Origin: Candidatus Nitrotoga sp. HW29
GTDB taxonomy: Bacteria; Pseudomonadota; Gammaproteobacteria; Burkholderiales; Gallionellaceae
Assembly (NCBI RefSeq): GCF_924101635.2
Contig: NZ_CAKMAA020000017.1
Coordinates: forward strand, 1-64,000
DNA: 64,000 bases
Reading direction: 5' to 3'
Positions 28,636 through 38,985 of the stretch are shown here, in pieces. The position numbers and the translations under genes were made by a program. The notes under the pieces were generated by a model. The model ran no database searches. It had not been told where the DNA came from and was given only the letters and a program-made list of their open reading frames with translations. Every line of letters begins with the position of its first letter. The first letter of the stretch is position 1.

Positions 28636-29094
28636 GTTTTGTATATATCGATAGGTATGGTGGTTGGTCGTTGCTATACCTGAGTCCCACAGAGCTGCAC
28701 GATTAATGTGTGCAATAGATTGTCGGCCCTACGAAATGCTGCGAATAGCGAACGCCTCTCCCCATCAGCCAGAACACGTTGAACCTGCACAAGGCCTGGA
28801 TTGTACCGTGCGATCGCCTACGCTGTGCGTTGTGCCGGGCCACACCAATCTGATTTTTTAACACCCGCTCCTTCAGCTTGATAGGTAAAATTTTCAATAC
28901 AACAGGTCAGCAATCAGCAAGACACAAGCCAGCGGTATGTCGCTACTTGTATATAACTTATAAAAAATATCTGGCTCTCGCCAACCCAGTCGTTTTAAAT
29001 TTTCTTACCATATTTGACTAACCAATCATAGATGCCAGAATCCTACACAAACTTATGTGTCGTCCACTTGCGTTATCGATGAAAAGGAGGGAGA
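28636..29094. other. Gene-free stretch downstream of the LuxR gene
   Basis: About 460 bases without a supportable gene. Short frames at 28664-28861 (+) and 28703-28897 (-) are antisense to each other, lack ribosome sites and resemble nothing I know, including luxI. The right end holds GAAAAGGAGGGAGA followed by seven A residues, which on the minus strand form the T-run of the terminator at 29095-29132. Confidence 0.4.
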
Positions 29095-29132
29095 TAAAAA
29101 AACCGCCCACTTCCCCCGGAGGAAGTGGGTGG
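29095..29132 (-). terminator. Leftward intrinsic terminator
   Basis: Arms 29103-29114 (CCGCCCACTTCC) and 29121-29132 (GGAAGTGGGTGG) pair over 12 bp with one G-U, and a 6-base loop. On the minus strand the stem is followed at once by seven T residues (29102-29096), a textbook intrinsic terminator. No minus-strand protein gene lies to its right before ndk (which is on plus), so it must end a non-coding or unrecognised transcript. Confidence 0.75.
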
Positions 29133-29247
29133 ATAAGGAGCACTATTTATGAAGTCCTCTGCTTAATGCAGCGTCAGGGGAGACTTTCAAGTTACAAATA
29201 ATTTAGAAGAAAAATTATTTACACTCTGAAATTGCAAAAACAGAGAA

Positions 29248-29274
29248 CATTTGCATTGTACATCAATGCAAATG
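29248..29274. repeat. Perfect 11-5-11 palindrome
   Basis: CATTTGCATTG (29248-29258) and CAATGCAAATG (29264-29274) are exact inverted copies around TACAT. Further TTGCA/TGCAA motifs flank it at about 29232 and 29284-29296. The form is that of a dimeric regulator site; it lies about 290 bases upstream of ndk and about 150 bases right of the leftward terminator. Confidence 0.6.
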
Positions 29275-29403
29275 ATTCGTATATGCAATTGTGCAAGATT
29301 TATAGTGGTTATACACAGAAGAAACCCTCAAGAAACTAAAAAAATACATAAAAATTTTTTTATATATAACTCAAATAGATAAATATTAATGTTTTCTTAA
29401 TTT

Positions 29404-29453
29404 AAGCACCTTGCAGCAAGCTACAGGGCATTAACTACCAGTACCTCTTCAAG
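29404..29453 (+). repeat. Degenerate partial copy (B) of a 105-bp interspersed repeat
   Basis: Starting AAGCACC and containing GCAGCAAGCTACAGGG, then CATTAACTAC and CTCTTCAAG, this segment aligns with the first half of the repeat at 57917-58022 and with the reverse complement of 34316-34420. The second half of the element is missing or too diverged to see. Confidence 0.55.
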
Positions 29454-29496
29454 GGCATGAAGTTGACTGGTGTTACTTTTTTTGCTGGTAGACAAA

Positions 29497-29525
29497 GCGA
29501 CATAAACTGCAAAGCCTGTTAAAAT
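29497..29525 (+). promoter_or_regulatory. ndk: Candidate ndk promoter
   Basis: GCGACA (29497-29502) and TAAAAT (29520-29525) are spaced 17 bases apart, with TG one base before the -10 as an extended element. The predicted start near 29532 gives a leader of about 30 bases to the ndk ATG at 29564. Confidence 0.5.
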
Positions 29526-29563
29526 CCGCAACTTAATTGTTAATCACCATTGGAGAAAGTAGC

Positions 29564-29983
29564 ATGGCTGTTGAACGTACCTTGTCAATTATTAAACCAG
29601 ACGCCGTCGCCAAGAACGTTATTGGTCAGATCTACACACGCTTTGAGAATGCTGGATTAAAGATAATTGCGGCACGCATGGTGCATATGTCGCGCACCGA
29701 AGCAGAAAATTTTTATGGCGTACATCGTGAGCGCCCATTCTTTAAGGATCTGGTAGATTTTATGATTTCTGGTCCAGTGATGGTGCAAGCATTAGAAGGT
29801 GAAAATGCAATTGTAAAAAATCGTGATTTAATGGGAGCCACGGATCCTAAAAAAGCTGACAAGGGTAGTATCCGCGCGGATTTTGCTGACAGTATTGACG
29901 CAAATGCAGTACATGGTTCAGATTCCGCAGAAGCTGCTGCAGTGGAAATTTTTTATTTTTTTCCTGATCTGAAAGCTTCATAA
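29564..29983 (+). CDS. ndk: Nucleoside diphosphate kinase
   Basis: 139 residues; transfers the gamma phosphate from NTPs to NDPs through a phosphohistidine. The start ATG at 29564 follows GGAGAAAGTA and gives the standard N-terminus [12 protein letters not shown]. The active-site histidine is in [12 protein letters not shown] near residue 117. The ndk-rlmN-pilW-rodZ-ispG-hisS order that begins here is conserved in many beta- and gammaproteobacteria. Complete. Confidence 0.97.
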   Translation: MAVERTLSIIKPDAVAKNVIGQIYTRFENAGLKIIAARMVHMSRTEAENFYGVHRERPFFKDLVDFMISGPVMVQALEGENAIVKNRDLMGATDPKKADKGSIRADFADSIDANAVHGSDSAEAAAVEIFYFFPDLKAS

Positions 29984-30069
29984 GTTAACCCGTTCTTCTG
30001 TAAGTTATTTATGTTTGCTATGTAAGGTTTTATCTAGGCCGCGCCTTCATATTATCATCTGTCAAATAT

Positions 30070-30125
30070 ATAGCCTGAGTCGATCAATACGCGAACTATG
30101 AAACGTTCAGGCTATTATTGAACGT
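30070..30125 (+). other. Two overlapping, mutually exclusive dyads between ndk and rlmN
   Basis: ATAGCCTGA (30070-30078) pairs with TCAGGCTAT (30107-30115), while ACGTTCA (30103-30109) pairs with TGAACGT (30119-30125). The two hairpins share bases 30107-30115 and cannot form together, as in attenuators. No T-run follows either. They are about 155 bases before the rlmN start, in a 294-base spacer that otherwise shows nothing. Confidence 0.4.
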
Positions 30126-30277
30126 GAATCCGCGCTAATTTAAGAGTCCCTATAAAATCAATATTTGCTATCCTCACCATTCAATATGGCTAACAATAAG
30201 TTAACCGTTGACCGAGGATCCACTTTCGTGGTGCCCTCATCATCGTGGGATGGCGTAATTTTTCAAGGTCATTGTAA

Positions 30278-31360
30278 ATGTCCGAAAATCTTCTTAACTT
30301 TGATGTACAGCGACTGACTGCCTGGTTTGCTTCGATGGGTGAAAAACCCTTCCGTGCACGTCAGATATTGCGCTGGGTGCATAAAATGGGGGAGGTAGAT
30401 TTTGCAGCAATGACCGATATCGCTACTTTGTTACGCGAAAAGTTGCAGCAACAAGCTTATGTGGCCGCACCACAAGTCATACGAGACGAAATTTCTGCAG
30501 ATGGCACGCGTAAATGGTTGCTAGACGTTGGAACGGGTAATGCAATAGAAACTGTCTTTATTCCAGAGGCAGAGCGGGGCACACTGTGTATTTCCACTCA
30601 GGCGGGTTGCGCACTTAATTGCTCATTTTGTTCGACGGGTAAACAAGGTTTCAACCGTAACTTGAGTGTGGCCGAAATTATTGGTCAATTGTGGTGGGCC
30701 AATCGCCAGATTGGCAAAAATTGTGATGGCAAGTGGCCAGTCACTAATGTGGTGATGATGGGTATGGGCGAGCCGTTGCTAAATTTTGATAATACAGTAA
30801 GCGCCTTGCGTTTGATGCTGGACGATAATGCTTATGGCTTGTCTCGACGTCGGGTGACTTTGTCCACTTCCGGTATCGTACCCGCGATGGATAGGCTACG
30901 TGAAGAATGTCCGGTGGCGCTCGCGGTATCATTGCATGCATCCAACGACAGTTTGCGCGATGTGCTGGTGCCGATCAACCAGAAGTACCCTTTGCGCATA
31001 TTGCTGGCAGCATGTCAGCGCTATTTGGAACGCGCCCCGCGTGATTTTGTCACTTTCGAGTATGTGATGCTGGAAAATGTGAATGACAGCGTACAACACG
31101 CGCATGAACTGATTGCGTTGGTGCGTGATGTGCCGTGTAAATTTAATCTGATACCGTTCAATCCTTTTCCGCAGACGCATTACCGCCGATCCAAAGCCGA
31201 CGCTATAGCCAGGTTTCGAGATGTGCTGATGCAGGCTGATATTGTTACTACTATACGCAAAACACGCGGTGATGATATTGCTGCGGCGTGCGGACAATTG
31301 GCCGGTCAGGTACAAGATAAAACCAAAAGAACGCACCGGTTATTAGAGATCCGTACATGA
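30278..31360 (+). CDS. rlmN: Dual-specificity 23S rRNA/tRNA adenine-C2 methyltransferase RlmN
   Basis: 360 residues. A radical-SAM enzyme that methylates C2 of A2503 in 23S rRNA and A37 of some tRNAs. The cluster motif is CALNCSFC with Cys111, Cys115 and Cys118. [11 protein letters not shown] and the C-terminal [15 protein letters not shown], with the second catalytic cysteine, are present. It overlaps pilW by 4 bp. Confidence 0.97.
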   Translation: MSENLLNFDVQRLTAWFASMGEKPFRARQILRWVHKMGEVDFAAMTDIATLLREKLQQQAYVAAPQVIRDEISADGTRKWLLDVGTGNAIETVFIPEAERGTLCISTQAGCALNCSFCSTGKQGFNRNLSVAEIIGQLWWANRQIGKNCDGKWPVTNVVMMGMGEPLLNFDNTVSALRLMLDDNAYGLSRRRVTLSTSGIVPAMDRLREECPVALAVSLHASNDSLRDVLVPINQKYPLRILLAACQRYLERAPRDFVTFEYVMLENVNDSVQHAHELIALVRDVPCKFNLIPFNPFPQTHYRRSKADAIARFRDVLMQADIVTTIRKTRGDDIAAACGQLAGQVQDKTKRTHRLLEIRT

Positions 31361-32118
31361 AATTATTTTCACATATGAGAGGATTAGGCCTTTTTCTGCT
31401 TGCTTTAAGTATGACAGGATGCGGTACGCCACAGCATAATATTTCGCGGGAAGAGGCCAACGCTAAAATACACACTGAATTAGCGGCACAATATTACGAC
31501 CGGGGACAACTCGGAGTGGCATTAGAAGAGGTGTCTTTGGCTTTGCGTTTTAAATCCGATTACGCACCGGCTTACAATGTACGCGGCCTTGTGCGTATGG
31601 CTTTGCATGAAGATCAGCAGGCAGACGAGGATTTTCAGCACAGCTTACGTTTGGATAGCACAGATTCGGATACGCATAACAATTATGGCTGGTTTCTTTG
31701 TAAGCGAGGCAAGGAACCGGATTCCATCAAACATTTCATGGCAGCGCTGAAGAATCCGCTTTATTCTACTCCAGGGAAAGCTTATTTGAATGCCGGTTTA
31801 TGTTCCATGAATACTGGCAATATGAAAAGCGCCGAAGAATTTTTAGAAAAAGCGCTAATGGTTCAACCCAATATGCCAGAAGCACTGCTAGGCTTGGCCA
31901 ATTTATACTTTGCTAAAGCCGATTATGCGGGTGCAAAATCTTATTTCATGATCTTTAAAAAAAACAATGTATCTCCTTTAACAGCTGAAAACCTATGGTT
32001 GGCAGTGCGTATTGAACGTAAGCTGGGTGATAGAATTGCGGAAAATAACTATGCGATGCAACTACGTAAAAATTTTCCGGATGCACGTGAAACTCAGCTA
32101 ATGCTATACAAACAATAG
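31357..32118 (+). CDS. pilW: Type IV pilus biogenesis/stability lipoprotein PilW (PilF)
   Basis: 253 residues. Signal peptide with lipobox MTGC (Cys at about residue 22), then a chain of TPR repeats ([32 protein letters not shown], and so on). PilW/PilF is the outer-membrane pilotin that helps the PilQ secretin assemble. It overlaps rlmN by 4 bp and rodZ by one base, so it is within an operon. No other pilus genes are in the window. Confidence 0.9.
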   Translation: MKLFSHMRGLGLFLLALSMTGCGTPQHNISREEANAKIHTELAAQYYDRGQLGVALEEVSLALRFKSDYAPAYNVRGLVRMALHEDQQADEDFQHSLRLDSTDSDTHNNYGWFLCKRGKEPDSIKHFMAALKNPLYSTPGKAYLNAGLCSMNTGNMKSAEEFLEKALMVQPNMPEALLGLANLYFAKADYAGAKSYFMIFKKNNVSPLTAENLWLAVRIERKLGDRIAENNYAMQLRKNFPDARETQLMLYKQ

Positions 32119-32960
32119 TGGATAATTCGTCGGAAAATACTTTAGGCAATGCCTCCAGTAGCGTTGAAGTACGGCCGTTCAGCGTGGGAGCGACGCTGCG
32201 TGAAGCGCGCGAACGACTGGGACTGAGCCTTGCTGACGTGGAAAGCCGTCTCAAGTTTGCATCACACCAAATTGAGGCACTGGAGACGGATAGTTTCACG
32301 CGTCTACCGGAAATTTCCTTTGTGCGCCGCTTCGTACGCAGTTATGCCAAACTATTACAATTAGACCCCGCTCCCTTGCTGGCATCACTGCCAACAGAGC
32401 CAGCGCAGTCCTCACTGCATACTGCAAGCGTTGCGATTGACGTGCCGTTCCCAAATATCTACACAACACGCAGAATCAATATCATCTGGTTATCGATCGG
32501 TCTTGTTGTCATTGCGATCATATTGCTACTCTTTCTTTGGTTAAATCGTGGCATGCCAATTATGCAGCAAACCACAATGGAAACAATAGAATTGCCAAGT
32601 ACCTTGCCTATCCCGGCTTCTATGGCGACGGCAGCCTTACCGTCTAATGCGCTCACTGTATCCCCCGAAGTCTCCACTGCTACTAAAATCATACAAACAG
32701 AATTGAAGAGCGCATCCAAGGAATCCGCTTCTATTCGACTAAAATTTGATGAAAATTCTTGGGTAAAAGTGACGGACAATGACGGTAAGGTATTACTGTC
32801 ACAACTTAATTCGAGCGGCAGTGAAAAATATTTGAAAGGCAAGCCACCGTTTTCCGTGGTTATTGGTAATACCAACGGAATACACCTCTATTATCAAGGC
32901 AAGCTTGTTGAACTTGCGCCTTTTAGCAATGGCGGAACCGCGCGCCTCACGTTGGAGTAG
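32118..32960 (+). CDS. rodZ: Cytoskeletal regulator RodZ (GTG start)
   Basis: 280 residues. N-terminal helix-turn-helix ([21 protein letters not shown], roughly residues 22-42) binds MreB in RodZ proteins; one membrane helix lies at about 118-138; the periplasmic end is a DUF4115 beta domain ([15 protein letters not shown]). It supports rod shape and cell elongation. The GTG start shares a base with the pilW stop (TAGTG). It is followed by ispG after 2 bases. Confidence 0.92.
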   Translation: MDNSSENTLGNASSSVEVRPFSVGATLREARERLGLSLADVESRLKFASHQIEALETDSFTRLPEISFVRRFVRSYAKLLQLDPAPLLASLPTEPAQSSLHTASVAIDVPFPNIYTTRRINIIWLSIGLVVIAIILLLFLWLNRGMPIMQQTTMETIELPSTLPIPASMATAALPSNALTVSPEVSTATKIIQTELKSASKESASIRLKFDENSWVKVTDNDGKVLLSQLNSSGSEKYLKGKPPFSVVIGNTNGIHLYYQGKLVELAPFSNGGTARLTLE

Positions 32961-32962
32961 AT

Positions 32963-34237
32963 ATGAGCCAGCATTCCATTCCGCGTCGTGCAACGCAACG
33001 TGTCATGGTAGGTAATGTCGCCATAGGTGGAGACGCCCCTATCGTTGTACAGTCAATGACCAATACTGATACCGTGGATGCTGCAGGAACCGCGCGCCAA
33101 GTTTTTGAGCTGGCACAAGCGGGTTCGGAGTTAGTGCGCATTACCGTCAATACCGCCGAAGCTGCCGCACAGGTGCCCCGCATTCGCGAAATGCTCGACC
33201 AAATGGGTTGTAATGTACCGTTGGTGGGCGATTTCCATTACAACGGACATCGTCTGTTAACTGATTTTCCGGAATGCGCCCAAACACTGGGAGGATACCG
33301 GATTAATCCGGGCAATGTCGGTCGTAACCGCAAGGGTGAAGACCAATTCGCTATGATGATAGACGCTGCCTGTCGCTATTCCAAGCCGGTGCGAATCGGG
33401 GTGAACTGGGGTAGTCTGGACGCTGATTTGATCGTGCGCATGATGGATGAAAACGCTAAATCACCCCAGCCTAAGGAGGCTGATGCAGTAATGCGTGAAG
33501 CGCTTATCGTGTCTGCACTGGATAGTGCTCAGCGCGCCGAGAAACTGGGTTTACCGCATGATCGAATCGTGCTGTCATGCAAGGTAAGTGAAGTTCAAGG
33601 TTTAATCGCGGTATACCGTGAACTCGCACTGCGCTGTGATTATCCACTACACTTGGGGTTAACCGAAGCTGGTATGGGATCCAAAGGTATTGTCGCCTCC
33701 ACCGCTGCACTGGCCGTGCTACTACAGGAAGGAATAGGGGATACCATACGTATTTCTCTCACACCGGAACCGGGTGGTGACCGTACGCAAGAGGTCATAG
33801 TAGCGCAGGAAATTTTGCAAACGATGGGATTGCGCTCCTTTACGCCCATGGTAATTGCTTGCCCCGGCTGCGGGCGGACCACCAGCACGGTTTTTCAAGA
33901 ATTAGCACAAAATATTCAGTCTTATTTGCGTGAGCAAATGCCGGTGTGGCGTGAACAATACAGCGGCGCTGAAGAGATGACAGTGGCGGTAATGGGTTGT
34001 ATCGTGAATGGTCCCGGGGAAAGCAAGATGGCCAATATTGGGATCAGTCTGCCGGGCAGTAACGAGCATCCTGCAGCGCCAGTATATGTAGATGGTCAAA
34101 AAGTGGTTACTTTACGCGGCGACAATATTGCCAACGAGTTCAAGCAGATCGTGAATGATTACGTGGCGCGCAATTACGCGCGGCGTGAAACAGATTGCCT
34201 CCATCCTAAAACCATACAGATCCATGTAATAAATTAA
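32963..34237 (+). CDS. ispG: 4-hydroxy-3-methylbut-2-en-1-yl diphosphate synthase (IspG/GcpE)
   Basis: 424 residues, longer than the E. coli protein (372). Reduces MEcPP to HMBPP in the MEP isoprenoid pathway using a [4Fe-4S] cluster. Cluster ligands are Cys300 and Cys303 (CPGCGRT) and Cys346 ([12 protein letters not shown], followed by the glutamate). The extra length comes from an insertion in the middle third (around [18 protein letters not shown]), which is typical of betaproteobacterial members. Operon with rodZ; the next gene hisS is separated by the repeat at 34316. Confidence 0.95.
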   Translation: MSQHSIPRRATQRVMVGNVAIGGDAPIVVQSMTNTDTVDAAGTARQVFELAQAGSELVRITVNTAEAAAQVPRIREMLDQMGCNVPLVGDFHYNGHRLLTDFPECAQTLGGYRINPGNVGRNRKGEDQFAMMIDAACRYSKPVRIGVNWGSLDADLIVRMMDENAKSPQPKEADAVMREALIVSALDSAQRAEKLGLPHDRIVLSCKVSEVQGLIAVYRELALRCDYPLHLGLTEAGMGSKGIVASTAALAVLLQEGIGDTIRISLTPEPGGDRTQEVIVAQEILQTMGLRSFTPMVIACPGCGRTTSTVFQELAQNIQSYLREQMPVWREQYSGAEEMTVAVMGCIVNGPGESKMANIGISLPGSNEHPAAPVYVDGQKVVTLRGDNIANEFKQIVNDYVARNYARRETDCLHPKTIQIHVIN

Positions 34238-34315
34238 GCATTAAAATAATTGAACGTAGCGCCCCGACATTACAAATGTACATAGTAGTAGGCCGAAACC
34301 CACTCGTATATATTT

Positions 34316-34420
34316 TAATCTCTACGGATTCAATTCCCCGCTTCTTGGAGCGAAGGCTGGTTGAAAGCCAGCAGCTTGAAAAGCGTAGTTAATACCCCGT
34401 AGCTTGCTGCGGGATGCTTT
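34316..34420 (-). repeat. Interspersed repeat copy A (105 bp) between ispG and hisS
   Basis: Runs from TAATCTCTACGG to GGGATGCTTT and matches the reverse complement of 57917-58022 over its whole length, with the same ends and the shared blocks TTCAATTCCCCG, AGCAGCTTGAA/GGCAGCTTGAA and TTAATACCCCG. It contains a hairpin CCCGTAGC/GCTGCGGG near the right end and GGCTGGTTGAAAGCCAGC in the middle. Substitutions between copies are partly compensatory within stems. It fills the 233-base ispG-hisS spacer and could terminate or process the transcript. Confidence 0.75.
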
Positions 34421-34470
34421 ATTGACGGCTGTGTTTATCAGTCATAAGTGAATTAAAGGTTAATCGTTTT

Positions 34471-35748
34471 ATGAGCAGCAATTCTCCATTGCAAGCCGTG
34501 CGCGGCATGAATGACATCTTGCCGGAAGAAGCAGGGCTTTGGCTATGGTTCGAGGACACGGTGCGTGATTGGTTGGAAGGTTATGGTTACCGCAACATTC
34601 GTATGCCGTTACTGGAACATACAGCGCTATTCAAACGTGCAATCGGCGAAGTGACCGATATTGTAGAAAAAGAAATGTACAGCTTTGAGGATAGTCTCAA
34701 TGGCGATCAACTCACGCTTCGCCCGGAAGGAACAGCTTCTTGCGTGCGCGCCGCACTACAACACAGCCTGCTGTACAATGCGCCGCAGCGTTTGTATTAC
34801 AGTGGCGCGATGTTTCGCCACGAACGCCCGCAAAAGGGGCGCTATCGTCAGTTTCATCAGATTGGTGTGGAAGCATTGGGTTTCACTGGTCCGGATATTG
34901 ATGCCGAACAGATCGTGATGTGCGCGCGGTTGTGGCACAAACTGGGTTTGCGTGATGTCACGTTGCAGCTCAATACACTGGGTGATGTAGCTGCACGGCA
35001 ACGACATCGTGCCAAGTTGATAGCCTATTTCGAGCAATACAGTGATGTTCTGGATGCTGATGCAACACGCCGTTTGCACAGTAATCCGTTACGCATCCTT
35101 GATAGCAAAAACCCGGCTATGCAAGAGTTGATCATGGCTGCGCCCAATCTGATGGAGGAACTGGAAGAAGACGCGCTTAAGCATTTCGAGGCGGTACAAA
35201 AAATTTTACAGCGTCATGAAGTGGCATTTGAGATAAATCCACGCCTAGTGCGCGGACTGGATTATTATAATCGCACTGTATTCGAATGGATTACCACTCG
35301 TCTCGGTGCGCAAGGCACGGTCTGTGCTGGCGGTCGTTTTGATGGTTTGATTGAGCAGATCAGTGGCAAATCTGCACCGGCCACTGGTTTTGCCATGGGT
35401 ATTGAACGCTTGCTGGCACTGTTGCAGGAAGATGGTATAAACCCTCCGCCAGCTCCTTTAGATGTGTATGTGGTGCATCAAGGTGAAATGGCAAATGACA
35501 TCGCGAGCCTAGTAGCAGAACGATTAAGGGATTCTGGACTGCGCGTTTTATTGCATTGCAATGGAGGAAGCTTTAAATCGCAGATGAAAAAGGCAGATGC
35601 CAGTCATGCATGTGTTGCAGTTATCCTCGGCGACAATGAGGTGAGTGCTAAATTGGCCACGCTTAAGCCGTTACGCGGTGGCGAACAAATACAGGTGGCA
35701 TTTGACGACTTGCCAACCAAAATTAATGAACTGATTAAACAAGGATAG
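34471..35748 (+). CDS. hisS: Histidyl-tRNA synthetase
   Basis: 425 residues, E. coli length. Class II synthetase charging tRNA-His. Motif 1 region includes the N-terminal [12 protein letters not shown] and MPLLEH; motif 2 is [21 protein letters not shown]; the histidine-specific signature [14 protein letters not shown] follows, and motif 3 is GIERLLALL. The C-terminal anticodon-binding domain is complete. It ends 4 bases before yfgM. Confidence 0.97.
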   Translation: MSSNSPLQAVRGMNDILPEEAGLWLWFEDTVRDWLEGYGYRNIRMPLLEHTALFKRAIGEVTDIVEKEMYSFEDSLNGDQLTLRPEGTASCVRAALQHSLLYNAPQRLYYSGAMFRHERPQKGRYRQFHQIGVEALGFTGPDIDAEQIVMCARLWHKLGLRDVTLQLNTLGDVAARQRHRAKLIAYFEQYSDVLDADATRRLHSNPLRILDSKNPAMQELIMAAPNLMEELEEDALKHFEAVQKILQRHEVAFEINPRLVRGLDYYNRTVFEWITTRLGAQGTVCAGGRFDGLIEQISGKSAPATGFAMGIERLLALLQEDGINPPPAPLDVYVVHQGEMANDIASLVAERLRDSGLRVLLHCNGGSFKSQMKKADASHACVAVILGDNEVSAKLATLKPLRGGEQIQVAFDDLPTKINELIKQG

Positions 35749-35752
35749 AAAA

Positions 35753-36391
35753 ATGGCAGTACTCGATTTGCAGGAACAGGAACAGGTAGATGCATTTAAG
35801 GCATGGTGGAAAGATAATGGCAAATGGCTATTGATAGCATTGGCTGTAGCCGTAGGCGGTTTTGCCGCGATGCAAGGCTGGCAATTCTATAAAGAAAAGA
35901 AAATGGCGGACGCCAGTACTTTATATACAGAACTGGAAAAACAGCTCGCCAGCAACGATCCCAAGCGTATCAATGATGCCGAGCAAGCAGTGATCGACCA
36001 ATACGGTTCTACCGCTTACGCGCCGCGCGCGGCTTTGCTGGCAGCGCAGGTTAATCTTCAAAATAAAGATGTGGCACGCGCTAAATCACAATTAGAGTGG
36101 GTGATCAAACACGCTGACGAAACCGGCTTACAGAACGTAGCACGTCTTAAACTGGCTAGTGTATTACTGGATGAAAAAAATTATGCTGATGCACTCAAGT
36201 TGCTGGAGGCAAAGCACACTGATTCTTTCATGGGCTTGTATGCCGACCTCAAGGGCGACGTACTGCATGCACAAGGTAAGGCTGACGAAGCACGTGCCGC
36301 TTACCAGCTTGCATTCAATAAAACTGATGCCCAAAGCAAGTATCGCAATCTGATCCAAATGAAACTGGATGCGCTTGGAGGCGCTAAATGA
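35753..36391 (+). CDS. yfgM: YfgM-family periplasmic TPR chaperone accessory
   Basis: 212 residues. A short cytoplasmic N-terminus, one membrane helix at about residues 24-42 and a periplasmic TPR region. E. coli YfgM binds the SecYEG translocon with PpiD and hands off envelope proteins. Its position between hisS and bamB is the same as in E. coli. It overlaps bamB by 4 bp. Confidence 0.92.
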   Translation: MAVLDLQEQEQVDAFKAWWKDNGKWLLIALAVAVGGFAAMQGWQFYKEKKMADASTLYTELEKQLASNDPKRINDAEQAVIDQYGSTAYAPRAALLAAQVNLQNKDVARAKSQLEWVIKHADETGLQNVARLKLASVLLDEKNYADALKLLEAKHTDSFMGLYADLKGDVLHAQGKADEARAAYQLAFNKTDAQSKYRNLIQMKLDALGGAK

Positions 36392-37530
36392 TTATTCGCA
36401 TTGCCGCGTTGCTGTTATTTGTAATGCTAGCAGGCTGCTCTACCGTGTCTGGCTGGTTTGCCAAAGACAAGACCGGTAATGAGCCAGCAAAACTGGTTGA
36501 ATTCAAGCAGACTGCTACGTTTAATGTGCGCTGGCAGTTCAAAATTGGAGGGAGTGGCAATTACATACTTCAGCCTGCCGTAACGAATGATGCGGTATAT
36601 GCCGCCAATACCAAAGGAGAGTTATTTCGACTCGATCCGGCAACAGGCAAACAAGTATGGCGTGTCGACAGTGGCTTTGCCATTTCTGCCGGGGTAGGGG
36701 CGGGCGAGGGTTTCGTGCTGGTTGGTGGTGGTAAGGGTCAATTGGCAGCCTTTGCGGCGGATGGCAAATTACTTTGGAAAACGAAAGTGTCCAGCGAAGT
36801 GTTGAATATCGCAAAAATTGTCGATGGCATGGTGGTGGTACGTACCGCCGACGGCCGCCTTTCCGGGTTAGATGTTACGGATGGCAAGCGCCTATGGTTG
36901 TATGAACAGTCCGTTCCCCCGCTGATTGTGCGCAGCCATGCGAGCGTGGCAATTGAACGCGGCACCATATTCGGCGGATTCGCCGCTGGTAAATTAGCGG
37001 CAATTAGCTTGAGTTCTGGCATTGTAATTTGGGAAACTGTTGTGTCTCAACCGCGTGGCAACACGGAACTGGAGCGCATTAGCGACATCACCAGCTCACC
37101 GGTGCTAGATGACGACCAAGTTTGTGCAGTGGCATTTCAAGGGCGTATCGCATGTTATAGCCTGGCACAAGGTAATTTGTTATGGAGCCGAGACATCTCC
37201 AGCGATAAAGGGATAACGCTATTTCATAATTATCTTTATATTACGAACACCACTGGCGCGATATTAGCGATGGATAAAAATAGTGGTAGTTCATTTTGGA
37301 AAAATGAACAACTATTCATGCGCCAAACGTCGGCACCCTATGCATTGGGAGATCATCTGACGGTAGGTGATTATGAAGGTTATCTGCATGCGCTAAGCCG
37401 CGAGGATGGCAGCATGGAGGCAAGGCTTAAGACCGATGGTAGCCCCATATTGGCTGCTCCGATGGAGTTAGATGGTGGTCTGCTGGTACAAACACAAAAA
37501 GGCAGCTTGTATTCGGTAACCCTCCATTAA
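36388..37530 (+). CDS. bamB: Outer membrane assembly lipoprotein BamB
   Basis: 380 residues. Lipobox LAGC with Cys17, then an eight-bladed beta-propeller of PQQ-like repeats (GELFRLDPATGKQVWRV, GRLSGLDVTDGKRLWLY, and others). BamB is a subunit of the BAM complex that folds beta-barrels into the outer membrane. Cotranscribed with yfgM and followed by der after 27 bases, as in E. coli. Confidence 0.95.
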   Translation: MIIRIAALLLFVMLAGCSTVSGWFAKDKTGNEPAKLVEFKQTATFNVRWQFKIGGSGNYILQPAVTNDAVYAANTKGELFRLDPATGKQVWRVDSGFAISAGVGAGEGFVLVGGGKGQLAAFAADGKLLWKTKVSSEVLNIAKIVDGMVVVRTADGRLSGLDVTDGKRLWLYEQSVPPLIVRSHASVAIERGTIFGGFAAGKLAAISLSSGIVIWETVVSQPRGNTELERISDITSSPVLDDDQVCAVAFQGRIACYSLAQGNLLWSRDISSDKGITLFHNYLYITNTTGAILAMDKNSGSSFWKNEQLFMRQTSAPYALGDHLTVGDYEGYLHALSREDGSMEARLKTDGSPILAAPMELDGGLLVQTQKGSLYSVTLH

Positions 37531-37557
37531 GTTTTTGCGCCTAATTGAAAGTCTGAA

Positions 37558-38958
37558 ATGTTACCCACACTCGTTTTAGTTGGTCGTCCCAATGTGGGGA
37601 AATCCACTTTATTCAACCGTCTTACGCGTAGCCGTGATGCCCTGGTAGCTGATCTACCAGGGCTAACGCGTGACCGTCACTATGGTCGTGGGCGCGTGGG
37701 TGAACGGCCATTTCTAGTAGTGGATACCGGTGGTTTAGAGCCAGTCGCCAAAGATGGGATTTTATATGAGATGGCTAAGCAAACGCGGCAAGCAGTGGAT
37801 GAAGCTGATCTGGTGTTATTCCTGGTTGATGGACGTCAAGGATTAACCCCGCAGGACAGAATTATTGCCGAGCAATTGCGTAAAACTGGGCGTCCTCTGT
37901 TGCTCTTGGTCAACAAGGCTGAAGGCATGCAGCGTGCTGCAATTGTCAATGAATTTTTTGAATTGGGAATCGGCGAACCGTTGCCAATTTCTTCGGCTCA
38001 TGGTGACAACGTCAATGAAATGGTAGAGCTTGCACTGGAAGAATTACCCCTTCAGACTGAAAATACAGAAAACCATTCTGATCATCCGAAGATGGCTATT
38101 GTTGGCCGCCCCAACGTTGGCAAATCCACCTTGGTCAATGCGATTTTAGGTGAGGAACGTGTAATCGCGTTCAACCAACCCGGCACCACACGCGACAGCA
38201 TTTATATTGATTTTGAACGGGATGGCAAGCAATACACCATCATCGACACCGCCGGGGTTCGTCGTCGCGGCAAAGTCGACGAAGCAATCGAGAAGTTTTC
38301 CGTAATTAAAACCCTGCAGGCAGTAGAAGACGCTAACGTTGTGGTTCTCGTGGTAGATGCGCAACAGACCATTACCGAGCAAGATGCGCATATCGCAGAT
38401 TTTGTTTTGCAAGCCGGACGGGCACTGGTCTTAGCGGTAAACAAGTGGGATGGGTTGGACGATTACCAGCGTGATACGACTAAACGTGACATTGATCGCA
38501 AACTACATTTCCTCAGTTTCGCCAAATTGCATTTCATCTCTGCGCTTCTGGGCAATGGCGTGCCCGCCATATTGAAATCGGTGAATGAGGCTTATGCCGC
38601 CGCGATGGTCAAGCTCCCTACGCCTCAGCTCACAAGAGTACTAATAGCTGCAGTAGAAAAACAACAACCTCCGCGCTCCCAGTTTCGTCCCAAAATGCGA
38701 TACGCTCATCAAGGCGGTAGCAATCCACCGCTAATCGTGATTCATGGTAGCGCGTTGGACAAAATACCAGACAGTTACCGTCGTTATCTTGAGCATACTT
38801 TCTGTGCTGCCTTTAAACTGCAAGGTACTCCCCTCAGAATCGAATTCAAGGCAGGAAAAAATCCATTCGCTAATAAGGCTCCCAAACCGCTAACAGAAAG
38901 CGAAGAGCGTAGTGCGCACCGCGCCCGTATTCGTGGACGCAGGCTATACGGGCGCTAA
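37558..38958 (+). CDS. der: Ribosome biogenesis GTPase Der (EngA)
   Basis: 466 residues. Two tandem GTPase domains act in 50S subunit assembly: P-loops [11 protein letters not shown] (about residue 9) and [11 protein letters not shown] (about residue 183), each with its NKAE or NKWD G4 box. The C-terminal KH-like domain and a basic tail ([12 protein letters not shown]) are present. End of the ndk-der block. Confidence 0.97.
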   Translation: MLPTLVLVGRPNVGKSTLFNRLTRSRDALVADLPGLTRDRHYGRGRVGERPFLVVDTGGLEPVAKDGILYEMAKQTRQAVDEADLVLFLVDGRQGLTPQDRIIAEQLRKTGRPLLLLVNKAEGMQRAAIVNEFFELGIGEPLPISSAHGDNVNEMVELALEELPLQTENTENHSDHPKMAIVGRPNVGKSTLVNAILGEERVIAFNQPGTTRDSIYIDFERDGKQYTIIDTAGVRRRGKVDEAIEKFSVIKTLQAVEDANVVVLVVDAQQTITEQDAHIADFVLQAGRALVLAVNKWDGLDDYQRDTTKRDIDRKLHFLSFAKLHFISALLGNGVPAILKSVNEAYAAAMVKLPTPQLTRVLIAAVEKQQPPRSQFRPKMRYAHQGGSNPPLIVIHGSALDKIPDSYRRYLEHTFCAAFKLQGTPLRIEFKAGKNPFANKAPKPLTESEERSAHRARIRGRRLYGR

Positions 38959-38985
38959 CCCAAGCTTGGCAATAAACTAGAAAAC

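Noticed and set aside
28664-28897. Pair of antisense frames downstream of the LuxR gene, considered as a luxI fragment
   Set aside because: Neither shows the conserved Arg/Phe/Asp pattern of LuxI, no ribosome site, and the two frames overlap antisense.
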